Origin: Bacteroidales bacterium
GTDB taxonomy: Bacteria > Bacteroidota > Bacteroidia > Bacteroidales > F082
Reading direction: 5' to 3'
NCBI GenBank assembly: GCA_024710405.1
Contig: JANJUV010000014.1
Location: 1-51,775 of the forward strand
DNA: 51,775 nucleotides
A program made the translations under genes and the position numbers. The notes under the pieces were generated by a model. It worked only from the letters and a program-made list of their open reading frames with translations. It was not told the origin of the DNA and did no database searches. Shown one piece after another: positions 1-9,300 of this stretch. Each line of letters opens with the position of its first letter. Position 1 is the stretch's first letter.

Positions 1-291
1 GACACTAACTGTTATTTATCCTATCATTCCCCTGTCAATGTCAATGAACAGTGATGTTGAAGATCAACTGCCGATAAGTTGTGCGGTGGCCGGCCTGCGC
101 GTGCCGGCAGCGATGGCTGTGAATGGCAGATTGCCTGAAAACACATCAGGGGCGTCCGACGAAGGAGGAACGTTTGCCTTGTCAATGATATTGATGGCCT
201 CGTGTGTCGGACATTGGCGAGGCACTACCCTGATTGTGTTTTCAGCAAGCCGGCAGAGCGGGCGGTGGATTCGCGCAGGCTTGATCTTTTG

Positions 292-317
292 TTCCTTTTG
301 TATCAAGACAAAAGGAA
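292..317. repeat. Perfect hairpin 1 (10-bp stem)
   Basis: ttccttttgt at 292-301 pairs perfectly with acaaaaggaa at 308-317 around a 6-base loop. There is no T-run after it in either direction, so a simple terminator is unlikely. A second hairpin follows 32 bases later. The pair looks like a dispersed intergenic palindromic element, which is an inference from its structure. Confidence 0.55.
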
Positions 318-349
318 AAGAGAAAGATTACTCATAATTCCTTTCTTCT

Positions 350-373
350 GTACTTTTCCCTGATGAAAAGTAC
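350..373. repeat. Perfect hairpin 2 (9-bp stem)
   Basis: gtacttttc at 350-358 pairs perfectly with gaaaagtac at 365-373 around a 6-base loop. It has the same size and loop length as the hairpin at 292-317. Two similar A/T-rich-stem hairpins in tandem suggest one repeat element and not two independent sites. Confidence 0.55.
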
Positions 374-508
374 CAAAAACCGAAAACAAACGATGAATTC
401 TTCACCACTCTCATTTCACAACAACTTACTTAAATGAATTTCAAATCTCCACCGGTTTTATCCGATGATCCCCTTTGCGGTAAAAAAAAATACCACAACA
501 GACCGGAT

Positions 509-1486
509 TTATTTCTGACGCGAAATAGTATATTCAACCAAATCTCTGAGGGATTGCCGCGAAACATCGTCTTCATAGGAATCAAGCAGTTTCAATGCAT
601 TTTTCCTGAATAGCTCCATTTTTTCAGTGGCATATTCCAGACCGCCCGAACCTCTGACTTTCTCCATCACCCACGACACTTTTTCGGGGTCCTGATTGTG
701 GTTTTTCACCACATTGATGATGCGGCGCCTTTCCGTCCATCCGGTATTGTTCAGAAGATAGATCAGCGGAAGGGTCATCTTGCGTTCTTTAATGTCGATT
801 CCTGTTGGTTTTCCGGCTGTGCCCACTTTCTGGTAGTCGAAAATGTCGTCCTTGATCTGAAAAGCAATTCCTACGTTTTGCCCGAACTCATACATGAGTT
901 TCACCTTTTCGGGTGTGGCACCTGCACTGGCAGCACCCACAGCACAGCAGGAGGCAATCAGGGAAGCGGTTTTTTTGCGGATGATGTCGAAATACACATC
1001 CTCTTCTATATCCAGCTTACGTGCTTTTTCAATCTGCAGCAATTCGCCCTCGCTCATTTCCTTAACGGCATCAGCTACGATCTTCAGCAGATCGAAATCA
1101 TTATTGTTGAGCGCCAGCAGCATGCCACGCGAAAGCAGATAATCGCCCACCAACACAGCAATTTTGTTTTTCCACAAGGCGTTGATGGAGAAAAAACCGC
1201 GTCTCTCGTTCGAGTCGTCCACAACATCATCATGAACCAGTGTGGCTGTGTGTAACAGTTCGATGAGGGTGGCTGCCCTGTAGGTGCTTTCCCTGACCTC
1301 ACCATGAATCCGTGCCGACAGAATTACAAACATGGGCCGCATTTGCTTCCCCTTGGTCTTGACAATATATCCCGTTACTTTATCGAGGAGCGGCACATGG
1401 GATTTCATGGCTGACCTGAATACCTTATCAAAGGCAAGCAGTTCGTCCTGAATATGTTTCCTTACGTGTGAAAGTCCTTCTGCCAT
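509..1486 (-). CDS. Polyprenyl diphosphate synthase
   Basis: Trans-type isoprenyl diphosphate synthase. It condenses isopentenyl diphosphate units into the long polyprenyl chain that becomes the quinone side chain (octaprenyl/heptaprenyl type; exact chain length cannot be read). Both aspartate-rich motifs are present: DDVVD at residues 86-90 and DDIFD at 213-217, which hold the Mg2+-diphosphate. The frame is open to 1708, but I start at the ATG at 1484-1486. That gives 325 residues, the usual family length, and GGAGAG lies just upstream; the 74 upstream residues look unlike the family. The gene is divergent from the radical SAM gene at 1719. A GHMP kinase at 32063 suggests isoprenoid precursors may come from mevalonate. 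Confidence 0.93.
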   Translation of the reverse strand: MAEGLSHVRKHIQDELLAFDKVFRSAMKSHVPLLDKVTGYIVKTKGKQMRPMFVILSARIHGEVRESTYRAATLIELLHTATLVHDDVVDDSNERRGFFSINALWKNKIAVLVGDYLLSRGMLLALNNNDFDLLKIVADAVKEMSEGELLQIEKARKLDIEEDVYFDIIRKKTASLIASCCAVGAASAGATPEKVKLMYEFGQNVGIAFQIKDDIFDYQKVGTAGKPTGIDIKERKMTLPLIYLLNNTGWTERRRIINVVKNHNQDPEKVSWVMEKVRGSGGLEYATEKMELFRKNALKLLDSYEDDVSRQSLRDLVEYTISRQK

Positions 1487-1696
1487 GAGTGCCTCTCCGG
1501 ATTTTGTGCCACTGCCATCATTTGTGGATGTAAGGCGGTGCGCAGCAAAATACCTGCTTCTGAATCGATGGCTAAAATACAAAAGCTGATCGAAGGTGCA
1601 ACCAACAGCGTAAAATATATGCGTGATAAAGAAGTTTTGACGGCACAATAAGGCATCCTGGACACTGAAAGCTCTTTTCTGTTCACAAATCGGTAT

Positions 1697-1704
1697 TACC
1701 TTTG
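1697..1704 (+). promoter_or_regulatory. Bacteroidota -7 promoter element
   Basis: TAccTTTG matches the Bacteroidota -7 consensus TAnnTTTG exactly and ends 14 bases before the ATG at 1719. No clear TTTG sits 19-21 bases upstream. Likely promoter of the radical SAM gene. Confidence 0.5.
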
Positions 1705-1718
1705 CCAAAAACTAAGCT

Positions 1719-2498
1719 ATGGCCGGTTTCCTGTTCGACGACATGATTTTTGGCCCTGTGAAAAGCAGGCGTCTGGGCAAATCATTGGGCATTAACCTGC
1801 TTCCCACACACAGCAAAGCGTGCTCCTACAATTGCATCTATTGCGAATGTGGCTGGACCGGAAACCGACGAGGAATGAATATTGAACTCCCTTTAAGAGC
1901 TGATATCTCAGCTGCACTGGAAGAGGCTCTTATCAGACTTAAAGATACGGAAATGCAGCCCGACAGCCTGACCTTTGCCGGAAATGGCGAGCCAACCATG
2001 CATCCCGAATTCGAAGGTATCATTGAAGATACAATCAAACTGAGGAATGCTTTGATCCCTTCTGCTAAAGTAAGTGTGCTTTCGAACGGCAGCATGCTGC
2101 ACAAGCCTGCGGTTTTTGCATCACTGATGAAGGTGGACAACAACATCCAGAAACTTGACGGAGGAAGGGAAGAAACGATCAGGCTGATCAATATGCCGCT
2201 GAAGGCTTTCCGGCTTGCTGAATATGTGGAAACCCTCAAACGATTCGGACACAATCTCATTATCCAGAGTCTGTTCCTGCGTGGCAAGCTGGGAGACAGG
2301 ATTGTGGACAACACAACTCGGGAAGAAGTGCATGCCTGGCTGAATCTGGTAACTGACATCAATCCGGCTTATGTGATGATCTATGCCATAGAAAGGGAAA
2401 CACCTGCCGGAAATCTGGTGAGGATCGGCCGTGATGAACTGGAAGCCATTGCCAAACAGGTGCGTGACGCGGGTATCGAAGCGGAGGTGTATGCATGA
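1719..2498 (+). CDS. Radical SAM protein
   Basis: Small radical S-adenosylmethionine enzyme of 259 residues. The cluster-binding motif CSYNCIYC (C35-x3-C39-x2-C42) is near the N-terminus, followed by a GNGEPT segment (SAM-binding GGE-like motif) around residue 89. The general sequence resembles the COG0731-type Fe-S oxidoreductases related to wyosine-synthesis enzymes, but the substrate is unknown. No auxiliary-cluster cysteine motif is apparent in the C-terminal half. Its stop codon overlaps the start of the next gene, so the two are probably co-transcribed and translationally coupled. The assignment to the superfamily is firm; the specific function is not. Confidence 0.85.
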   Translation: MAGFLFDDMIFGPVKSRRLGKSLGINLLPTHSKACSYNCIYCECGWTGNRRGMNIELPLRADISAALEEALIRLKDTEMQPDSLTFAGNGEPTMHPEFEGIIEDTIKLRNALIPSAKVSVLSNGSMLHKPAVFASLMKVDNNIQKLDGGREETIRLINMPLKAFRLAEYVETLKRFGHNLIIQSLFLRGKLGDRIVDNTTREEVHAWLNLVTDINPAYVMIYAIERETPAGNLVRIGRDELEAIAKQVRDAGIEAEVYA

Positions 2499-2913
2499 AC
2501 ATAATCTTCTGAACATGGAACAATATCCCCTGAAAGTGCTTGTTGCCTTTGCCGAGTCGTTTAGCGAGAGAAGCAAGTTTCACGACTGGCTGCTGAAGCA
2601 CGGGTATCCTGAACTTGCTGCTTTGAGCAGCGCAATCAGGGGCAGCGAACCAGCCTTTGTGTGGTTGATGAAAAACCAGTATTATCACTATGCTGCACTC
2701 GACGGAGCTATTGATAAACAGCTAAAGGCGCGTGTCTGGCTGTCGCGTCACGAATATCCCCTGCTTGGTGCATTGGCCGATGCCGTAAACGAAAACAAAC
2801 AAGCCATTGCATGGCTGGATGCAAACGGATTTCAGGTGATGCTGTTTATTGCACAAAAGATCAGGACCTTCCGTGATAGCCAGGTGTTCGACTACCACAA
2901 GATGCACTTTTAA
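2491..2913 (+). CDS. Small protein of exact 25-residue repeats
   Basis: A 140-residue protein I do not recognise. From residue 33 it consists of three consecutive units of exactly 25 residues (33-57, 58-82, 83-107) and a partial fourth (from 108). The unit pattern is W-L-x4-[YF]-x4-[AL]-L-x2-A-[IV]-x7, with W33, W58, W83 and W108 in register. This looks like a small alpha-helical solenoid (ankyrin- or TPR-like), probably a protein-binding scaffold; that is inference. The start at 2491 follows GGAGG at 2483-2487 and overlaps the stop of the radical SAM gene; an ATG at 2515 is the alternative. Its 3' end converges on nrdJ with 38 bases between. Confidence 0.75.
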   Translation: MHEHNLLNMEQYPLKVLVAFAESFSERSKFHDWLLKHGYPELAALSSAIRGSEPAFVWLMKNQYYHYAALDGAIDKQLKARVWLSRHEYPLLGALADAVNENKQAIAWLDANGFQVMLFIAQKIRTFRDSQVFDYHKMHF

Positions 2914-2951
2914 TTGATGGATTAGTTCAGCGGTTCAGGAACGGACTGATT

Positions 2952-5660
2952 TCAGCCGCACTTGCTGTATCCGCATTCCTGACAGGTAAGGCATCCATCC
3001 TGATATACAAGACTTTTGCCGTTGCCGCATTCCGGACATTGTTTTCCTTCAGCGAAGGTTCCATCAGGAATATAACGTTTCAGTGCACGCACCACACCGT
3101 TTTTCCAGGTGTTGATGTTGTCCTCGTCAAGAGTAAGATTCTGTACCAGCTCGATGGCATAAGGCAGGGGCATGCCATGCCTGAGGATACCCGAGATAAG
3201 CTTGGCATAGTTCCAGTATTCTTTGTTAAAGGACCGCGAAAGGCCTTCTATGGTGACTTTGTATCCTTGTTTGTCTTCGAACTGAAAGTCGTACCGGGCT
3301 TTTTCGCTTTTGTTTTTTTCGCGGATCACCCAGCCATTCTCGACCCAAGGAGGCAGGAAAAAGTCATCGGCTTTACCTGTGAAGATTTCGTAGGGTTTAT
3401 CGTTGAGTTTGCCAACCACAGCCATCCATTTTTCATAATTATTCTGGAACCTGACTACATCGGCCTCCAGTCTCTTGGGGCGTGGAGGAGCCGTTGTTTC
3501 TTTGAATTCACCATTGCGTGCATCGTTCGTTTTTTTCTCGTCGGCACTCACGAGCACTCCCGAGCGCGAGCCATCGCGATAAATGGTCATGCCTTTGCAC
3601 CCGCTTTCCCAGGCAGTCTGATAGATCTGGCTGACCATGTATTCGGGTGTTTCGCGGGGAATATTGACTGTGACACTGATGGAATGATCAACCCATTTCT
3701 GTATGTCACCCTGCATGCGAACTTTGCTTACCCAGTCGATGTCGTTTGAAGTAGCCAGATAATAGGGCGACTCTTTAATGACTTCGTTCAGTCTGTCATC
3801 GGTGTAGGATTTTACTTCAGCAACGTTGTAGCCCTTCACATCGAGCCATGTTTCAAATTTTGGATGGAACACATTGTATTCCTCCCATGCATCGCCTACT
3901 TCGTCAACGAAACTTACGGTGACGTTTTTATCGTTCGGATTCACTTTACGGCGGCGTTTGTAGCTTACCATAAACACCGGCTCAATACCCGAAGTAGTTT
4001 GTGTGCAGATGCTTACGCTGCCGGTAGGTGCTATTGTCAGCATGGCAATGTTGCGACGACCGACTCGTTGCATTTTCTCATAAAGTCGGGGTGCGTTTTC
4101 GCGCAGTCGCACTATAAACGGATTGCTGCGTTCACGTTCGGTGTCGTAAATCAGGAATGGTCCTCTTTCTTCGGCCAGATCCACCGATGAACGGTACACC
4201 TCAAGGGCAAGCAGTTTGTGAACCTCAGTAGAAAAACTGATGGCTTCTTCACTGCCGTATCGTGTGCTGAGCGCGGCCAGCATATCTCCTTCAGCGGTGA
4301 TGCCGATGCCTGTGCGGCGTCCCTGCAGTGCTTTTTTGCGGATGTTTTCCCATAGCCTGAGCTCTACGCCTTTAACCTCAATAGGTTCAGGATCGGCTGA
4401 AATCTTGGCAATAATGGCATCTACCTTTTCGATCTCCAGGTCGATGATGTTGTCCATGATGCGTTGGGCAAGCCTGGCGTGTTTGGTGAACAGCTCAACA
4501 TTGAAGCTGGCGTGATCCGTGAACGGATTCTCTACATAACTGTAGAGGTTGATGGCCAGCAGACGGCAGCTGTCATAGGCGCAGAGCGGTATTTCGCCGC
4601 AGGGATTTGTCGATAGGGTGCGATAACCCAGATCGGCATAGCAATCAGGGATTGACTCGCGGATGATGGTGTCCCAGAACAACACACCCGGTTCGGCAGA
4701 AGACCATGCATTATGTATGATTTTATCCCAAAGTTCGCGTGCGTTTATCTCTTTGGTAAAGATAGGGTTGGGCGAATCGATCGGATATTGCTGCACGAAT
4801 GTTTCATCATTGATCACCGCCTGCATAAACTCATCGGTAATCCGAACCGAAACATTGGCTCCTGTTACTTTTCCGAGCTCCATTTTGGCATCTATGAAGC
4901 GCTCGGCATCGGGATGTTTGATGCTGATGCTGAGCATGAGAGCGCCGCGTCGGCCATCCTGAGCTACTTCTCTGGTCGAGTTTGAATAGCGTTCCATAAA
5001 CGGAACAATACCTGTTGAAGTCAGAGCACTGTTTTTGACCGGGCTGCCGGTTGGCCTGATATGCGACAGGTCGTGGCCGACACCACCGCGTCTTTTCATC
5101 AGTTGTACCTGTTCCTGATCAATCTTCATGATGCCGCCATAGGAGTCCGACGGACCATCGTTGCCGATCACAAAACAATTGGAGAGCGAAGAAACCTGAA
5201 AGTTGTTGCCTATTCCGGCCATCGGACTCCCCTGTGGGACGATGTATTTGAAGTCCCTGAGTGCCTCAAAAATTTCTTCTTCACTTACCGGATTCGGGTA
5301 ACGTTTTTCGATCCGGTAGATCTCGGATGCAAGACGTCGGTGCATATCGTCGGGTGTAAGCTCGAACAGATTGCCATCGCTGTCCTTCAGGGCATATTTA
5401 TTCATCCATACATTGGCAGCGAGCACATCGCCTTTGAAATATTCTGTCGATGCTGCCAGCACTTCTTCGTGCGAATACGTTTTCAACTCCCCTTCTTTCA
5501 TTCCTGTTTTGTTTAGTGCTGTGTTTTCGTCCGCCTGCCCTTTCACTTCTGATCTTGTTTCCTCGGGACGCACCCGCACCTCAAGCATCTTGTCGTACAA
5601 GTTACTTTCCTTTGCCTGTCTGGTAGCTGTCTCCAGGTTTTCGAACAAATTATTTTCCAT
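2952..5660 (-). CDS. nrdJ: Adenosylcobalamin-dependent ribonucleotide reductase (class II)
   Basis: Class II reductase converting ribonucleotides to deoxyribonucleotides with a radical from coenzyme B12; cytoplasmic. At 902 residues it has the long B12-type form. Visible landmarks are the SNCFV segment with C162, the NPCGE active-site loop (N352, C354, E356), C365, the APTGS segment around residue 545, and a C-terminal zinc-ribbon-like tail with two CxxC pairs. No separate small subunit is needed. It is the only reductase in the window and implies access to cobalamin; a BtuB-like receptor lies at 30036. No cobalamin riboswitch was recognised in the 268 bases upstream. AGG lies before the ATG. 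Confidence 0.95.
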   Translation of the reverse strand: MENNLFENLETATRQAKESNLYDKMLEVRVRPEETRSEVKGQADENTALNKTGMKEGELKTYSHEEVLAASTEYFKGDVLAANVWMNKYALKDSDGNLFELTPDDMHRRLASEIYRIEKRYPNPVSEEEIFEALRDFKYIVPQGSPMAGIGNNFQVSSLSNCFVIGNDGPSDSYGGIMKIDQEQVQLMKRRGGVGHDLSHIRPTGSPVKNSALTSTGIVPFMERYSNSTREVAQDGRRGALMLSISIKHPDAERFIDAKMELGKVTGANVSVRITDEFMQAVINDETFVQQYPIDSPNPIFTKEINARELWDKIIHNAWSSAEPGVLFWDTIIRESIPDCYADLGYRTLSTNPCGEIPLCAYDSCRLLAINLYSYVENPFTDHASFNVELFTKHARLAQRIMDNIIDLEIEKVDAIIAKISADPEPIEVKGVELRLWENIRKKALQGRRTGIGITAEGDMLAALSTRYGSEEAISFSTEVHKLLALEVYRSSVDLAEERGPFLIYDTERERSNPFIVRLRENAPRLYEKMQRVGRRNIAMLTIAPTGSVSICTQTTSGIEPVFMVSYKRRRKVNPNDKNVTVSFVDEVGDAWEEYNVFHPKFETWLDVKGYNVAEVKSYTDDRLNEVIKESPYYLATSNDIDWVSKVRMQGDIQKWVDHSISVTVNIPRETPEYMVSQIYQTAWESGCKGMTIYRDGSRSGVLVSADEKKTNDARNGEFKETTAPPRPKRLEADVVRFQNNYEKWMAVVGKLNDKPYEIFTGKADDFFLPPWVENGWVIREKNKSEKARYDFQFEDKQGYKVTIEGLSRSFNKEYWNYAKLISGILRHGMPLPYAIELVQNLTLDEDNINTWKNGVVRALKRYIPDGTFAEGKQCPECGNGKSLVYQDGCLTCQECGYSKCG

Positions 5661-5928
5661 AATGGTCTTTACCTCACGGTTTGTGTTTGTTGTTTAATGT
5701 AAGCTGTTATCGTACAATGTTTAGTATAAAAGATACCCTGGTTGTTTTAGGGAGTGCAAGATACAATCTGTTTTGTGTAATTACAGGTGTATTTTTTCAA
5801 CGGAGACTTGTTGATAAATCATCTAACGCTGTACTGATGCGGATTTCGGTGACTTATAAGAACCCTTGTTAATTAAAAATGCACAGTTGAGCATCAATTG
5901 GCACAGTACATGAATCCGGCCTGAACAG

Positions 5929-6303
5929 CTATGCGGTTTTCACAAAGAACATACGCAAAGCGATTAAAAACAACACAGTAGCAAACACCTTCCGAAGCGA
6001 TTCCACAGGAATATTGAGCGCTATTCTGGAACCGAAATAACCACCAACCAGAAATGCTACTGCTATGATCAGTGCGAATTTCAGATTCATTGCTCCGGCC
6101 TTGTAATAATTGATCACCGCCAGCAGTCCGATGGGCGGAAGCATGATGGCCAGACTGGTTCCCTGAGCAGTATGTTGGTCAAGATGAAGCAGATAAATAA
6201 GTGCGGGAATGATGATAATGGCGCCACCGATACCGATCATGCCGCTGAACACACCGGCAACCAGACCGATGAGAATAAGAAGTAAAACAATTGATGTTGA
6301 CAT
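5929..6303 (-). CDS. Half-size TauE/SafE-type membrane transporter
   Basis: A 124-residue membrane protein of the TauE/SafE (TSUP, formerly DUF81) family, which exports sulfite, sulfonates or other anions. It has about four hydrophobic segments and the family-typical glycine-rich stretch VAGVFSGMIGIGGAI near the N-terminus. Full-length members are about 250 residues with two such halves, so this is one half and would probably have to dimerise. The start at 6303 is fixed by a strong AGGAGG overlapping the TAG stop of the upstream gene (6312-6314), so translation is probably coupled. The frame runs further upstream but is only a shadow of that gene. Confidence 0.85.
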   Translation of the reverse strand: MSTSIVLLLILIGLVAGVFSGMIGIGGAIIIIPALIYLLHLDQHTAQGTSLAIMLPPIGLLAVINYYKAGAMNLKFALIIAVAFLVGGYFGSRIALNIPVESLRKVFATVLFLIALRMFFVKTA

Positions 6304-6311
6304 ATAACCTC

Positions 6312-9300
6312 CTAAAAATCGAGACTGAACGAAAGATAAAAGATCGGTTTGGTGATGCGTCTGTCCTCCACACCCCAGGCCACATCGGCTCTGAGGAAAT
6401 ATCCCAGAAGCATTGTTCGTGCACCCATGCCCATACCACCCACCAGCGGTTCTTTTTGAACCTCGACAGTAATATTCAACGGGCCGTTGATGATGGTGTT
6501 GGTGTACAGTGAGTTGGATGGGTCGTAGGGATTGATGCCAGTCCATGCCGTGCCCAGATCGCCAAAGGCCACGATCTGGAAGTGCCTGATGAAGTCAGAG
6601 TTGATGGGCCGCTGCAGGAAATAACGAAACACAGGCAGACGTAACTCACTATTGATAACTGCAAAAGTGTTCCCGTTGCGTATATTCTGATTAAATCCCC
6701 GCAGATTGGTCGCCAGGGTCTGATAAGCATAATCCTGTCCGAAATCAATGGGTGTGCTTCGGTTAAAACTCGGAAAAAGCCAGTTATCCACTCCGCCCAT
6801 ATAGTATATCAGCCGGTTGTTTCCGAATGAGGTGGAAGCAGCAAAGCGGTTGGCCCAAATGAAGTTTCGGTGGATTTTCTGGTAATGTCTGAAATCAATA
6901 CCGAGGACGACCAGATTACGGCTTTCACGGTCAATAAGCTGGTAGTATTCGGCAAAGGCTTTTGAGCGGATTCCGCTGTAGAGGTTCATTCCCAGATCGC
7001 GGCTGTTGTCGAACACAAATTCGGTACGCAGCCCGGTCCAGTTTTCGTATATGTTGGGTCGCTTCAGGCTAATCTGGTCGGTGGCCAGAAACACAAGCAT
7101 ATCGTTACGGTAGATGCCTGTTCCGCGCAGGCTTATGGATTCGGAGAATGGCCAGCTGAGCATATAGAATAGTTCGTGCGACTGGGTTCGGGCAAGAAAA
7201 CTGGACGAAGACAGGTCGATACTTTGCCGGTGAAACACAATATGCCTGTCGAGTCTCCTGCGCAGGTTGCTGTAAGAAGCCACATATTCGTTGTTCTGCA
7301 GGTTGCTGTTCAGCCTTACTCCGCCGCCCAGCCTGTAGTCTTCGAGAAGGTCGCTGAGTTCAACACCCAGAAAAACATTAAAACCGGGATTGAGGTAAAT
7401 GGGCGAACCTCCTCCTGAAAATGGCTGATAACTGTAGTTGATATAGGTGAAATCGACCTGTGTGAACAGTTGATCATAGAAGAATTCCACATTGTATATC
7501 CTCCTTTTTGGCTCGGCTTGCCCGAAGATGGATTTTTTTTGTTCTTCGCCACGCACGAAACCTTCGAATGGTCTGCGTTCAGCCCCGTCAATCGCAAAAC
7601 CACCCTGACGTGAAGGATTGATCATTTCACTGCTGTCCGTCTTTCTCGTTGTGTTCCTGTAGACGTTCGCAAAGCGTTTCCGGTATTGAATCTGAAGATT
7701 TTTTTCTTCTTCAAGGCGTGCCTCTTCCTGCGGCATTTTCGATTTCTTCTGTTTCATGAAACTCGACAGGGTTCCAATGCCTGCATTTGTGACAGGTGCC
7801 TTGTACATCCTGATCCTGTTGTCTTCAAAAGAGGTGAATAGTATTTCGCGACCTTCGTCCGTCAGGGTGTACTGGTGAACTGGATTTGTATAATCCGTGA
7901 GCCTGCTGCTTTCGAAGAAATACCTGTAGTGTACTATGGTGTCCACATAGCTGATGGCACTGTCGTAAACAGCCTGAAAGAGATTGTTGTATCCGTTGGC
8001 ATCGCTGAGGTAATGAATAATTCCGGGTTTGATGTGGAGCGGTTGTTTTTCGTCTGATAACGGACTGTTGGTAATACGTTTCAGCAGGTTGGATCTTTTG
8101 GCAAAATCGTAGCTGAACAGATCTGAATTGTGTTTTTGTGGCACAGGTTCAGTGTGCATCCTGAGTGTGTCGTCGGTTCTGTTCGAAGCAAAAACAATCT
8201 GTCTCGTACCCTCAAAAAACACGGGATGCAAATCTGTGTAGAAATCGTTGGTGATCTGGATGTGTGAGTTGGAGGCTATGCTATACACGTAAATGTCAGG
8301 TTTTCCCTGCCTGACGGCCGACATGGCAAGCAACTGTCCGTCGGGAGAGTAGGAGAAAGAAGTAACTTTTTGAAAATCAAAAAGTATTCTCTTTGTCTGG
8401 CTGTTTTCGTCGAGGTTAAAAAAATACAGCCAGATGTTGCCTTTTTCCTCAACCACGGCTGCCAGTATTTTACCGCTGGGGTGCCATTCGATCAGCGGGT
8501 AGCTGTGGTCGGTTTTCAGGGCAGAGCTGAAGCCCGCTTTATAGATTTTTTTCTTTTTGTCGCCTGCCAGGTCTTCGAGCCAGATAAAGATTCTTCCTTC
8601 CCTGTTGGTGACATATGCCAGCCGGGTTTTATCGGGCGAAATTTTCGGGTTACTGTATGCAAGATCGTCGCGGTAGCGGTAATCGAGGGCTTCTCCAACC
8701 CCGGCCACCGGAACGGAGGCGAAACTATCGTAATAGTATTTATACCATTCAGCTGTCAGTTCCTTGAACGAAAGCCCGGTGACATACAGAAATCCGTTCT
8801 GCACATTGCGTGTCAGTTGTGTCAGGTGTAATATGTTGGTGATGGCCGAGGGGCCGTAACGTATTTCGATGAACCGCCACAGGGAGTGCCCGGCGATGAT
8901 GGCATCTTCTCCTTCGAGCCGGTTGATTTTTTTGAACCTTCTGCTCAGCATGCCATCGCGCAGCCGGTTGTCGGTTTCCGTTGACCAGTCTTCCGAGAGG
9001 TACGATATCAATCCGTTGCGATACCAGTCGGGCAAGGTAAACAGGGCAGCATTCCTGATCTGTGAGCCGATGCTCCCTCCGAAAATAAGCTGGGTGATCA
9101 GGATGTCGGCTATGCCGGCCCTGATTTGCCTTTCGAGACTGCGGAAGTCACCATCGCCGTAAAGGATCACTTTGTTGCCAAGTATATGGGTGATACCGCC
9201 CGTGTTGTATTGCTGGTCGCCCGACAATCCGATGTTGCTTTGCTTGTAGTCGTTAAGTGTGTTAAAGATGATAAACTGTATTTTGTCGTCGAGCACAGTT

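Larger units (their letters stand above)
1..508. other. Non-coding stretch at left edge
   Basis: No convincing gene lies here. Open frames of 80-99 codons exist on both strands (about 38-337 and 64-306), but they overlap each other, have no recognisable domain and show no ribosome-binding site. The right half holds two compact hairpins, listed separately. The stretch lies beyond the 3' end of the polyprenyl synthase gene, so it may be the downstream flank of a gene outside the window. Nothing else is visible. Confidence 0.6.

Noticed and set aside
38-337. Open frames on both strands near the left edge
   Set aside because: They overlap each other, have no domain, ribosome site or promoter, and run into a hairpin element.
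1487-1708. N-terminal extension of the polyprenyl synthase frame
   Set aside because: Family length and start favour 1486; the extra 74 residues look unlike the family and run up to the divergent promoter region.
5681-5872. Short plus-strand frame between nrdJ and the TauE-like gene
   Set aside because: No domain or ribosome site; it lies in the nrdJ leader on the wrong strand.
5661-5928. Possible cobalamin riboswitch before nrdJ
   Set aside because: No B12-box-like sequence or convincing long structured leader was found by eye; a covariance-model search would settle it.
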